42,524 nucleotides of DNA from Deltaproteobacteria bacterium YD0425bin51 (GTDB lineage Bacteria; Desulfobacterota; Desulfobacteria; Desulfobacterales; YD0425bin51), in assembly GCA_002753225.1 (NCBI GenBank), contig PDZS01000039.1, positions 1-42,524 of the forward strand, written 5' to 3'. Positions 25,751 through 34,111 of this stretch are shown here, piece by piece; positions within the stretch are counted from its first letter, which is position 1, and each line of letters opens with the position of its first letter. The translations under genes and the position numbers were made by a program. The notes below the pieces were generated by a model that worked only from the letters and a program-made list of their open reading frames with translations, had not been told where the DNA came from and did no database searches.

Positions 25751-27407
25751 TATATTCTGATATATAAAAAATTATATTTCCATCTTCACTCTTAATTACT
25801 TCAATTAAATTTAAGCTTTCTTTATGTTTTTCATATTCTACTGGAGATAAAGCAGATAAAAAGTTAGTTGTTTCTGCAAATTTTTCTAAATTTAAATTTT
25901 CAAACTCTGTCCCCTTATCCCAGCTAGTTCCACCAAACATATACTTACCGAATCCAGACTTTGATCCATTTTTTTGAAACTCCAATGGATCATATCTATT
26001 ATAGAATAAAAAATAGCTATAAGGTTGCCAATAATGTCCTGATATTAGTATTTTGTCATAATTATTCTCATTCTTTTGAATACTATATACCAGCTGTTTA
26101 TATCCATCTGCCCAATCACTACTTGAAATACGAGGATATTCTCCGTAATAGCCTTTTAAATAATATCCAAAACTAATTAATATTATTAAAAAAACAACGA
26201 AACTATAAATTTTTCTATAACTTTTTGGCAACTTAATAAATATATATAAAATACCCATGGAAATTAATAACTGAGGGATCGGGATCATATTTAAACTTCT
26301 TAAAGCATGTGGGGCTGGAAGTGAAAATGCAGCTGGAATTGGAGCAATAAGTAGCCAAGAAATAATAACAAACCTAGTTTTACTATCAATATTTTTAAGA
26401 AAAAATATACCCGGAATTATAAATAATAAACCCCAGAAATATAATACGCCAGTATTAGGTAGTCCATGGCGCATATTTCCATCTCCTTTTAAAAACAAAT
26501 AGTTTGGGGAAAAATGCTTCAGATAACCTGTGGATGATTCCAAAATATAAACTGTTCTCCTATTAAAAGCGATTTTTGTAAATATACTTTTATTTTCATT
26601 TTGCTTAATGGCAGCCTCAAATACCTTTTCGTCAGAATTATTTATAACAGAAGTCTGATTCGCTCTTACCATTCCCTCTGCAGAAATCATTTTAAATGAA
26701 AATGGCATAATAGTTAAAATAAAAACTAATAGGCCAATCGAGGTTTTAAGTATGGAATTTTTACTAAATAACTCTTTTCGGTAAACTAATAATAAGCTAA
26801 GAATTAATAATGGTGTAAAAATCCAGATACTTCTATAGAAATACATACTGACAGCAAAAATAAAAAACGATAGAAAATAATATTTATATTTATGAACATT
26901 TAAGTACTTAAAAAATAAATATGCTCCAAGTATCACAAAAAATAACCCTGTGTTTGCTTCAAATCCAGTTCTTGAGAAATGGATATGCCAGGGTGAAATA
27001 GAAATTAACAAACATGTAAGTAAGGCAGGTATTTCAGGATTAAAATTTAAATATTTTTTGTTTAATAAGTTCTTAACAAAAAAGAAAACTAATGGAACTG
27101 TTAATGTTCCTAAAAATGCAGAACTAAATCTCGCTGAGAATTCATTCAATCCGAATAAAAAAACTGAAACAGATGTCAGATATATATTTGCAGGTGTTTT
27201 ATAATCCTCAAAAGCTCTAAATAACAGTGGTAATTTATTCCCAAATTCATCCTTTCCAGTCAGAAGGATTGAATAAGCATTATATGTTGAGGATATCTCA
27301 TCCCAGTAAAGCGAGATAGGAATACTCGCAATTTCATAAAACCTAAGGAATGCAGCTAGTATGGTAACACAGAAAACCAGAGGCAGAATATATTTCTTAT
27401 AGTCCAT
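25740..27407 (-). CDS. GT-C glycosyltransferase of the WDE/YNAYS family (tandem paralogue 1)
   Basis: Numbered from ATG 27407 (555 residues): W35-D36-E37, YNAYSILLTGKDEFG (42-56), EDYKTPANIY (67-76), SPWHIHFSR (138-146), FEAN (149-152) and GDGNMRH (308-314), then PHALR and a soluble C-terminal region. The ATG shares its A with the TGA of the upstream gene (TGATG), which is a common coupling; a TTG at 27410 would add one residue. Protein similarity to the next two genes is clear but DNA is well diverged, so the duplication is old. Expected to transfer a polyprenyl-phosphate-linked sugar outside the membrane. Confidence 0.87.
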   Translation of the reverse strand: MDYKKYILPLVFCVTILAAFLRFYEIASIPISLYWDEISSTYNAYSILLTGKDEFGNKLPLLFRAFEDYKTPANIYLTSVSVFLFGLNEFSARFSSAFLGTLTVPLVFFFVKNLLNKKYLNFNPEIPALLTCLLISISPWHIHFSRTGFEANTGLFFVILGAYLFFKYLNVHKYKYYFLSFFIFAVSMYFYRSIWIFTPLLILSLLLVYRKELFSKNSILKTSIGLLVFILTIMPFSFKMISAEGMVRANQTSVINNSDEKVFEAAIKQNENKSIFTKIAFNRRTVYILESSTGYLKHFSPNYLFLKGDGNMRHGLPNTGVLYFWGLLFIIPGIFFLKNIDSKTRFVIISWLLIAPIPAAFSLPAPHALRSLNMIPIPQLLISMGILYIFIKLPKSYRKIYSFVVFLIILISFGYYLKGYYGEYPRISSSDWADGYKQLVYSIQKNENNYDKILISGHYWQPYSYFLFYNRYDPLEFQKNGSKSGFGKYMFGGTSWDKGTEFENLNLEKFAETTNFLSALSPVEYEKHKESLNLIEVIKSEDGNIIFYISEYNAK

Positions 27408-28903
27408 CAATCTATTTTATACCAGTTTTGAGTAATATTGAAAATTCTTTCTCCGCTGATTAAAATCCAGCCTGTGCCATCCCCTTCGAAAAGATTCTGA
27501 GGTAAATCATAAATTTCAATAGCCCCTGCAGATGAATTCAAAAGCATAGGAAGTTCCTTAAATTCAGAAGATGACGTTGATATAGAAAAACCTAAATTTT
27601 TATCAGAAAGATGATTATTTCGAGTATTTGATTCTAACATAAAAACTAACGGTAAAGTAATTCCTGAAGTCTTATAATCATAATCGTAAATAACTGGATT
27701 TAAATTTTGAGAAAACTTATTAATATGCTGTAAGTTCTCGGTTAGGTTAGTTTTCTCTACACCAGTAATCTTGATTTCATCAATTGTTCTTATAATAGAA
27801 CCAAAAGTAATTAATAAAAATAAAATTATTCCTAAATATTTATTATTTTTATATATAAAATAAACCACATAACCACTTATTAATAAAATCATTGGATGGA
27901 TAAAAACAATATAGCTATAAAAAATTGGAGTTCTCGTGTATCGAAGTAGTATTATTGAGATACCAAGAGAAAAATAAATTACAAGCCAATCCCTTGTTAG
28001 CTTCTTCTTTATACCTAAATATATAAAAATTAGTATCGCTAAAATTATAATTAAATATCCTATGAAAATATTTCCACCAATTACATTGGCCCATGAATTC
28101 GGGATAAAATCAAAAATAAATGTAAGCCATCTTCTGCCTAATGCTTCAAAGGGAATCGGGTTATCATTCAACACATAATAATTAATCATATTACTGACAG
28201 TGAAAAAATTATTTTCCGAATCCTTTAGTAAGACCGGTATCCATGGTACCAATCCCCCAAATATAAAATATGCAATTTTTTTAAAATTAAATATTCTGCC
28301 AAAAATAAAAGTGGATATAAAAATTGGAAGCATCGCTATCCCTTGAAGATGGATTGATGACGCGATTCCAATCATTAAACCCATAATGAATGCATATAAG
28401 CTCTTATTTGATCTCAGTAAATAAAAAGAGGAAATTAATGCTATAACAGAAAAGATTGCCATAGGTGATTGATTAGTTAAATTTGTTGATTGAGCCACTT
28501 GAGCGGTTGATACAGCTGTAAAAATTCCTACTACAACAGCAAATTTACGATCAATTAATTTATTGGCGTAAAACATTATTAATAAAATAAAAATTATGCT
28601 TGTTAGCGTAAGAAATATCCACGGAGCAAGAAAATGTGACGGAAATAATAAATATCCGATCATTACAAACCAATACCACTCTCCTCCTGTCTGAAATGGA
28701 CCGGCCGAAGAAAAAGGACCTAATAAGGGTAGTAAATCATTCTGAACTGCGTATTTTGCTTGAAGTGCAAATCCAGCCTGATCAGGTCCTAAAGCAAATC
28801 TGTCTCCATAATCATAAAATCTTAAAATGAAGGCAATTAATAATATAATTACAACTAGAATCAAAAACCAATTTCTTACAAAAAACCTTTTAACTTTTTC
28901 CAT
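27407..28903 (-). CDS. GT-C family membrane glycosyltransferase-like protein, 'DQ' variant
   Basis: A 498-residue polytopic protein. The first outside loop has FALGPDQAGFA (36-46, Asp41-Gln42), then NDLLPLLGPFSSAGPF (55-70) and GGEWYWF (73-79). This matches the 'DQ' pattern of the 18615-20090 gene. About 11 helices and a soluble C-terminal region (about 380-498) follow. Its ATG overlaps the TAA of the upstream lipid-phosphate-sugar synthase by one base (TAATG), a close coupling of donor synthase and possible user. Activity is inferred; replacing Glu by Gln in the first loop may alter catalysis. Confidence 0.82.
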   Translation of the reverse strand: MEKVKRFFVRNWFLILVVIILLIAFILRFYDYGDRFALGPDQAGFALQAKYAVQNDLLPLLGPFSSAGPFQTGGEWYWFVMIGYLLFPSHFLAPWIFLTLTSIIFILLIMFYANKLIDRKFAVVVGIFTAVSTAQVAQSTNLTNQSPMAIFSVIALISSFYLLRSNKSLYAFIMGLMIGIASSIHLQGIAMLPIFISTFIFGRIFNFKKIAYFIFGGLVPWIPVLLKDSENNFFTVSNMINYYVLNDNPIPFEALGRRWLTFIFDFIPNSWANVIGGNIFIGYLIIILAILIFIYLGIKKKLTRDWLVIYFSLGISIILLRYTRTPIFYSYIVFIHPMILLISGYVVYFIYKNNKYLGIILFLLITFGSIIRTIDEIKITGVEKTNLTENLQHINKFSQNLNPVIYDYDYKTSGITLPLVFMLESNTRNNHLSDKNLGFSISTSSSEFKELPMLLNSSAGAIEIYDLPQNLFEGDGTGWILISGERIFNITQNWYKID

Positions 28904-29601
28904 TAGTCTACAAATCTATACTTAATGAGGGTGAAAAGTGCCATACTGCCATCTTTAAAGGTATTTAACTTTTTCCCTTCATCATATCCTCTTGGCTTTG
29001 TCTCAATTGGAACTTCCAAAATTTTATAACCTTTTTTAATTAACTTTGCAGTTATTTCTGGTTCAAAATCGAATCTTCTTGACTTAAGCGTAATTCCGTT
29101 TAATGCTTTTTTAGGAAAAAGTTTGTAACATGTTTCCATATCTGTCAACCATTGACCATAAAAAACACTAGTTACCAAGCTCAAGGATCTATTTCCAAAA
29201 TAATGAAGCAAAAATCTTGGCTTTGATTCTTCTTTACCTAAGTGAGGCATTCTCTTAAGCCTTGTTCCATAAACTACCTTAGCCTTATTATCTAAAACAT
29301 AGTCTAAAAGTGTTACTATGAATTTTGGGTCATACTCTAAATCAGCGTCCTGAATAATTATATAATCTCCTGTTGCACTATCTATTCCTGTTCTAACTGC
29401 TGCACCTTTACCTTTATTCTTCCCATGAACTATTAATTTTACTTTTTTTCTATCAATTTGCTTAACTGTATCATCAGTTGACCCATCGTCAACAACAATT
29501 AACTCTGTTGGAATTTTAAATTTTATTCTTAAAACAGCATCTATTACTTTTGAGATCGTCTTTTCTTCATTGTAAACAGGGATAATAATTGATAATTTCA
29601 T
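28903..29601 (-). CDS. GT2 polyprenyl-phosphate-sugar synthase (DPM1/DPG-like)
   Basis: A 232-residue GT2 protein: LSIIIPVYNEEKTI (3-16), VVDDGSTDDT (36-45), GKNKGKGAAVRTGI (60-73) and DADLEYDP (85-92). VYGTR and TDMETCYKLF later in the protein are typical of the DPM1/DPG-like group that links mannose or glucose to polyprenyl phosphate. No C-terminal membrane helices are seen. It is coupled to the GT-C gene that follows it and to the GT2 gene that precedes it, and probably feeds the GT-C enzymes of block B. Sugar unknown. Confidence 0.9.
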   Translation of the reverse strand: MKLSIIIPVYNEEKTISKVIDAVLRIKFKIPTELIVVDDGSTDDTVKQIDRKKVKLIVHGKNKGKGAAVRTGIDSATGDYIIIQDADLEYDPKFIVTLLDYVLDNKAKVVYGTRLKRMPHLGKEESKPRFLLHYFGNRSLSLVTSVFYGQWLTDMETCYKLFPKKALNGITLKSRRFDFEPEITAKLIKKGYKILEVPIETKPRGYDEGKKLNTFKDGSMALFTLIKYRFVD

Positions 29602-30527
29602 AAATTAACCGCCTGACTATCCGATAATTTAAATTTAATTTTTTTATTTATTCTCCTATTAATAATCTTAGGAATTAAAATAAGTGCTAGAATTAATCCA
29701 TGGATTAATTCTTTATTTTTCGATTTAATTGCTACTACTAGATGGTATGGTAAATAAAATAAATGAAAAATTAAAGTACCAAAATCTGCATTTTTCCAAA
29801 TAAAAATAAATTGATTCCTGTAGGAAATTTTTTTAACTTCCGAAGATTTAAATTTAGACTTAATTGCCCCCTCCTCATGCTCATGACGCACAATACTTTC
29901 TTTTTCAAAAATTAATTTATAGCCAGATTTTATTGCTCTATATGAAAGATCAATATCCTCCCAATAAAAAGGGTCAAATAAATTATCTAGCCCTCCTAAA
30001 CCATCCCAAACTTCCTTTCTAAATGCACCACTTCCTCCACTAACCCATAATGTACTATTCTTATCGAGCTCTCCAGCTCTATGCACAAACATGCCCTTTA
30101 CCCAATTTCCCAAACCCCTACCCCTTAATACTATTTCAGATCCCTCAACGCTCTCATCCATAGCACCAACCGCAAACACTCTTTCATCTGAAAAATGTTT
30201 TAAAAGCGGTTTTAAGAAATCTTTACTTGGAATAACATCCGTATTTAATAATATCAGTATTTCATATTTTGCAATTTTAACTCCACTGTTTACATTCGAA
30301 GAAAATCCTTTATTGGGCTTATTCTGAATAATTTTGATTTCAAATTTTTGAGAATTTATTTCAATTAATTCATTTATGATTTTAACCGATGAATCTGTTG
30401 AGTCATCATCACAAATTATTATTTCAACTTTTCCTTGAAATTCTGATAATGAACTAAGAACTTTAGGAATATTTTTTTGTAAATTTTTCTCGCCATTATA
30501 ATTTGGGATAATTACTGAAATATTCAT
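29598..30527 (-). CDS. GT2 glycosyltransferase (rhamnosyltransferase-like)
   Basis: A 309-residue GT2 enzyme: ISVIIPNYNGEKNL (3-16), CDDDSTDSS (39-47), NKPNKGFSSNVNSG (69-82), NTD (95-97) at the metal site, a SGGSGAFRK stretch and WEDIDLSYRA near residue 198, typical of WbbL-like enzymes. The C-terminal ~70 residues contain a hydrophobic stretch and a basic end. The 4-base ATGA overlaps on both sides place it within block B. Expected to add one sugar to a lipid-linked glycan in the cytoplasm. Donor not known. Confidence 0.88.
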   Translation of the reverse strand: MNISVIIPNYNGEKNLQKNIPKVLSSLSEFQGKVEIIICDDDSTDSSVKIINELIEINSQKFEIKIIQNKPNKGFSSNVNSGVKIAKYEILILLNTDVIPSKDFLKPLLKHFSDERVFAVGAMDESVEGSEIVLRGRGLGNWVKGMFVHRAGELDKNSTLWVSGGSGAFRKEVWDGLGGLDNLFDPFYWEDIDLSYRAIKSGYKLIFEKESIVRHEHEEGAIKSKFKSSEVKKISYRNQFIFIWKNADFGTLIFHLFYLPYHLVVAIKSKNKELIHGLILALILIPKIINRRINKKIKFKLSDSQAVNL

Positions 30528-32752
30528 AATAAATTATTATATATTTTGATCAAATGATCACCTTTTGGAATAAAAATTCCCCTAAAAATATAGTTCGTCT
30601 TGTAAATTTCTAGATTCTCCTTCTCATCAATAGTAGCATGCCATGTTGGATAAAACACGTCATTGATAACTAAAAAGCCGTTATTATCATTTGATACTTT
30701 AAGGACTATTTCATCACTATCATATGAAATAATCTCCACTTTTCCTTTTGAAAGCGAATCAAACTTTTCATCATTAAGAACTAACGCTTCAGATGATGGG
30801 TCAAAACCATTGAACATCTCTTTAATTATTTCTTCATTTGTAGAAAATGAGAAAACATTTTCCACAAAAAATGCTTTAGGTAAAACATCTTTATTCTCAA
30901 AAATTTTCATTTGCCCTTCTTCAAAAACTTTTGTAAATTTTTCATTTTTGATTTCTTCAAAAGAAAGAAGATATTTAATACCAATCAGATCTATAACCGG
31001 ATTTTCAAAATTTTCAACTCTAATAATTCTATTAAATCCAAATGGGGTTGATATATCTGGCCTATTTCTATTTATAGCTGAAATTAACTGGGCATATTCA
31101 TTTACATACAAAGGATCATATCCCTCTACTGAATAAATTCCATAAATAATATTAAAATTTGGGGGTAGTATTCTAGGATCATTTGTAGCAATACGAGAAA
31201 CACCTAAATTGTCTTTAATAAAATTTATAGATTTAGTCTGTGGAAATAAATATTTCCTCTCTGAGAATGTATTAAATTTCCATGAAAATCTGAACAAATC
31301 AAAAATTGTTATTAAAATAATAACTACTAAAATAATTTTCTTGAATTCAAGCCTAATAAGAGCAATTAAAAACATCGAAATAAAAATAAAGATAACAAAT
31401 GGGAATATTAAATTTCTTCTCGCGACCAAAATATTTTCTACTTTAATATCAAATCCCAGATTAAAAAATGTAAATATAAATAAACATAAATAGATAAAAC
31501 CAAGAATAAATATTGGTATTAATATTTTTATCACTTTCTTTTCTTTAAGAATTACTTCTAAGCCAATTGCTGATAATATGGCTAAAGATAAATTCATTAA
31601 TAAAATTAATCTAGTTGGTTGAGATGTAGACAATAAAGGAATATCAAGCATAAATGGCAATTTTGCAATAAGAGTAGGCAAAGAAAAAACTAGTGAAAAA
31701 ATAAATAATATACAAAAAAATAATACTTCCTTAGTTCTTTTGAAGAAGAAAACATACATACTTAATATAATTACTGCTATGCCTATATATGCTGTTAATT
31801 CTCCATAATTCCAAACCCCCCAATAATTCAATGTCGATGGGTTACCAAAAAAATCAGGCGAAACAAACTGTATTAAATGATTTACCGGAATAAACCACCC
31901 TTCTGCTGTTAAATAATCTTGGTCAACTCCTCTTCCTGAAAGATTTATAAAATTTATTGTAGGTATTAACTGTGGAAGAGCAATTACACCTGAAATTACA
32001 AAACCAGATAAAATAATTAATAACTTCCTAGTATATCTAAAAGCTCTAAACAGAACATACAAGAATGAAGTTAAAATTACATAAAAAGCTGTTTGAAGAT
32101 GACCTGCAAATATTGAAGCAGAGATGGAAAAAATTAAAACTAGTATCCATAAAATTAGCACCTTTCTTTTCTTTAAAATTACAATTTTATCAATAGACAA
32201 AAATATTAGAGGAATCCATAATGCTGAATGCAAAACGTTTCCCCATTGAAGCCACGATGTAAAAAATGCTGAAAATGAAAAAACCAATCCACCAAAAAAA
32301 CTTGAATATTCATTCAGTTTAAGATTCCTTAAAAAGAAGTACATAAAAATAAATGCCAACATTGGCTGCAAAATTATTAAGATAATCCAAGTGTTTTCTA
32401 AAGAGAAAACCCAACCAATTAAGTTTAATGGATAAAAAAATGAGGATTGGAAGTTTGCTATAAAAGGTGTCCCAGAAAAAGAATAGGGATTCCAAGTAGG
32501 AAATGTTAATATATTCAAGCTTTCGTGAGAAATTTTCTTCCAGGGATATTGCTGTCTTACAGGATCAGTTGTTAAAAAATTTTTAAAAGGTATTCCATTT
32601 GGATATTCTTTTGAGTATGAATCTCTATAAGGATGATATAAACCAACTATTGTATCTGCGGGAATAGGCATTAAACCTTTGAAAAAAACTTGCCAGAAAA
32701 AAATAAAAACAGTAAAAATAATAACTAAAACAGGGATAAATTTTTTAAACAT
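30524..32752 (-). CDS. YfhO family GT-C-type membrane protein
   Basis: A 742-residue protein with an N-terminal helix (about 7-24), about 13 helices overall and a soluble C-terminal domain. The long first outside loop has D63-x3-Q67 (TDPVRQQYPW), FPTWNPYSFSGTPF (84-97) and FYPLNLIGW (106-114), diagnostic of YfhO. In Bacillus and Listeria, YfhO transfers a sugar from undecaprenyl phosphate to lipoteichoic acid. The C-terminus contains FYPTW followed by beta-rich sequence, which resembles the tails of the PTPS-related proteins at 40117-42524. It overlaps both neighbours and is likely part of unit B. Acceptor unknown. Confidence 0.88.
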   Translation of the reverse strand: MFKKFIPVLVIIFTVFIFFWQVFFKGLMPIPADTIVGLYHPYRDSYSKEYPNGIPFKNFLTTDPVRQQYPWKKISHESLNILTFPTWNPYSFSGTPFIANFQSSFFYPLNLIGWVFSLENTWIILIILQPMLAFIFMYFFLRNLKLNEYSSFFGGLVFSFSAFFTSWLQWGNVLHSALWIPLIFLSIDKIVILKKRKVLILWILVLIFSISASIFAGHLQTAFYVILTSFLYVLFRAFRYTRKLLIILSGFVISGVIALPQLIPTINFINLSGRGVDQDYLTAEGWFIPVNHLIQFVSPDFFGNPSTLNYWGVWNYGELTAYIGIAVIILSMYVFFFKRTKEVLFFCILFIFSLVFSLPTLIAKLPFMLDIPLLSTSQPTRLILLMNLSLAILSAIGLEVILKEKKVIKILIPIFILGFIYLCLFIFTFFNLGFDIKVENILVARRNLIFPFVIFIFISMFLIALIRLEFKKIILVVIILITIFDLFRFSWKFNTFSERKYLFPQTKSINFIKDNLGVSRIATNDPRILPPNFNIIYGIYSVEGYDPLYVNEYAQLISAINRNRPDISTPFGFNRIIRVENFENPVIDLIGIKYLLSFEEIKNEKFTKVFEEGQMKIFENKDVLPKAFFVENVFSFSTNEEIIKEMFNGFDPSSEALVLNDEKFDSLSKGKVEIISYDSDEIVLKVSNDNNGFLVINDVFYPTWHATIDEKENLEIYKTNYIFRGIFIPKGDHLIKIYNNLL

Positions 32753-33815
32753 TAATTATTTTAAGGACATTATCTTTAAAATTCTTTTCATCAAATCTAT
32801 TTGCATCCTCACTAGCCTTTAGCGAAAGCCTTTCGAATAATTCACTATCTTCAGATAATTTTATTGTCTTTTCTTTCAATTCTGAGAGAGTTTCCCAAAG
32901 ATATCCATTTTCTCCATTCTTAACAATTTCCTTCTGGCCACCTGCACTAATCACAACAGGAACAATTCCAGAACTCATTGCCTCAACTGTTGAAATTCCG
33001 AAATGTTCTGCAAAATGTGGGTTTTTTTTAAGATCTTCACCATATCCACTAGCGTGCCAATAAATCTTAGCGCTTGAAGCAATTTCCCATAATTTATTAT
33101 TTGGATAATTTATGAGAAATTTAATTGGGTATCCCTGAGCACTATCTTTCATCTTCACAAATTCCTTATCATTTTCATCAGGCATACTTACAGCTAAGAC
33201 AAATTCCCAACCTTTAAAACCAGCATCAATCATTTCTTTAAATACATTAATCATCACATGCTGTTTCTTATAATCTTCATTTCTTACATTTAATACCCTA
33301 AATCTTCCTACGTGCAAGATAATATTTTTTTTATTTTTTTCAAATTTTCTTATACTTACAGGAGGATAAAGTAGGCTTGAATTTATCTTGTAAGTATTAT
33401 CTATATATCCTTTCGTAAATTCTGAATTACAGAAGACAGATGATATTTTTCTTAATTTAAATTTGTCTTTAATAGATATCGATTTATTTGTTATTGGTTG
33501 CTGAATGTGAATAAAAGTTTTTTTCGAAAATAAAAGAGGAATGCTTCCATCGCTTAGAAAAATTATTCCATCATATGTAAATGTTTCTTTTAATTTATTA
33601 ATGAATCCAAAATTAGAAGAAAATATATTTGAAGTCAATCTAACTTTAGAAAGATCTATCAAAAACCTTTTTTCAATATTTTCAAGGTCTTTTCTTTCAT
33701 CCCAGAATACGCTTACCTCATATTTTTCAGAAAGAACTGAGGCAATAGTCATCATATACCTCTCTCCTCCACCTAAATCATCCAAATACGGGTCAAATAT
33801 TCCTATTTTTTTCAT
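32745..33815 (-). CDS. GT4 glycosyltransferase (ALG11-like)
   Basis: A 356-residue GT-B protein: GIFDPYLDDLGGGERYM (4-21) gives the donor-side glycine loop, LHVGRFRV (167-174) opens the second domain, and the E-x7-E motif reads EHFGISTVE with Glu270 and Glu278. The 'GGGERYM' start and the 'HFAEHFGISTVEAM' region recall ALG11-type alpha-mannosyltransferases. It is the first gene of unit B and has an extended -10 promoter 8 bases upstream. It overlaps the YfhO gene by eight bases. It probably builds the lipid-linked precursor in the cytoplasm. Confidence 0.9.
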   Translation of the reverse strand: MKKIGIFDPYLDDLGGGERYMMTIASVLSEKYEVSVFWDERKDLENIEKRFLIDLSKVRLTSNIFSSNFGFINKLKETFTYDGIIFLSDGSIPLLFSKKTFIHIQQPITNKSISIKDKFKLRKISSVFCNSEFTKGYIDNTYKINSSLLYPPVSIRKFEKNKKNIILHVGRFRVLNVRNEDYKKQHVMINVFKEMIDAGFKGWEFVLAVSMPDENDKEFVKMKDSAQGYPIKFLINYPNNKLWEIASSAKIYWHASGYGEDLKKNPHFAEHFGISTVEAMSSGIVPVVISAGGQKEIVKNGENGYLWETLSELKEKTIKLSEDSELFERLSLKASEDANRFDEKNFKDNVLKIINV

Positions 33816-33822
33816 CTAACTA

Positions 33823-33831
33823 ATTCTAGCA
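33823..33831 (-). promoter_or_regulatory. Extended -10 promoter of transcription unit B
   Basis: TGCTAGAAT on the minus strand gives an extended -10 (TGn plus TAGAAT at 33823-33828). The predicted transcription start is 33816, one base before the ATG of the GT4 gene. The -35 region (33846-33851) is weak and is interleaved with the opposing promoter. Confidence 0.55.
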
Positions 33832-33835
33832 ACTT

Positions 33836-33865
33836 TTGTATGGCATTAAAAGATTGTGGTAAAAT
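33836..33865 (+). promoter_or_regulatory. Extended -10 promoter of the DUF5652-like gene
   Basis: TTGTAT (33836-33841), 18-base spacer, TGG plus TAAAAT (33857-33865). The predicted first transcribed base is 33872, the A of the ATG, so the mRNA would be leaderless. Confidence 0.58.
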
Positions 33866-33871
33866 AAACTC

Positions 33872-34111
33872 ATGGATTATACAAGCTTTCTTCCAAACAT
33901 CAATCCATTTCTACTGATAGCTCTTCTCATTTGGTCACTTTTTTGGAAAACAATTGCCCTCTGGAGAACAGTAAAATATGAACAAAAAATTTGGTTTATA
34001 GGAATACTAATTATCAACACATTTGGAGTCGCTGAAATTTTATATCTATTTATATTTGCGAAGAAAAAAATATCACTAGATGATTTTAAAAATAGCAATT
34101 ATTTACCCTGA
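33872..34111 (+). CDS. DUF5652-like small two-helix membrane protein
   Basis: A 79-residue protein with two predicted helices (about 12-30 and 40-62). WSLFWKTIALW (21-31) and NTFGVAEILYLF (49-60) match the small membrane proteins called DUF5652, seen in CPR bacteria and archaea; no function is known. It is one of only two plus-strand genes. An extended -10 promoter ends seven bases before the ATG, predicting a leaderless mRNA. Its last 13 bases overlap the end of the opposing GT2 gene (34099-34111). A minus-strand frame over the same bases is a shadow. Gene reality is supported by motif conservation and its own promoter. Confidence 0.8.
   Translation: MDYTSFLPNINPFLLIALLIWSLFWKTIALWRTVKYEQKIWFIGILIINTFGVAEILYLFIFAKKKISLDDFKNSNYLP

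Noticed and set aside
30663..31136. 157-codon plus-strand frame
   Set aside because: It lies antisense to the YfhO-like gene, has Ser/Leu-rich composition from reading AT-rich coding DNA backwards, and has no family motif or promoter.
33877..34098. Minus-strand 73-codon frame opposite the DUF5652-like gene
   Set aside because: The plus-strand reading has conserved motifs and its own promoter; this frame has no motif and would start next to the end of the GT2 gene.
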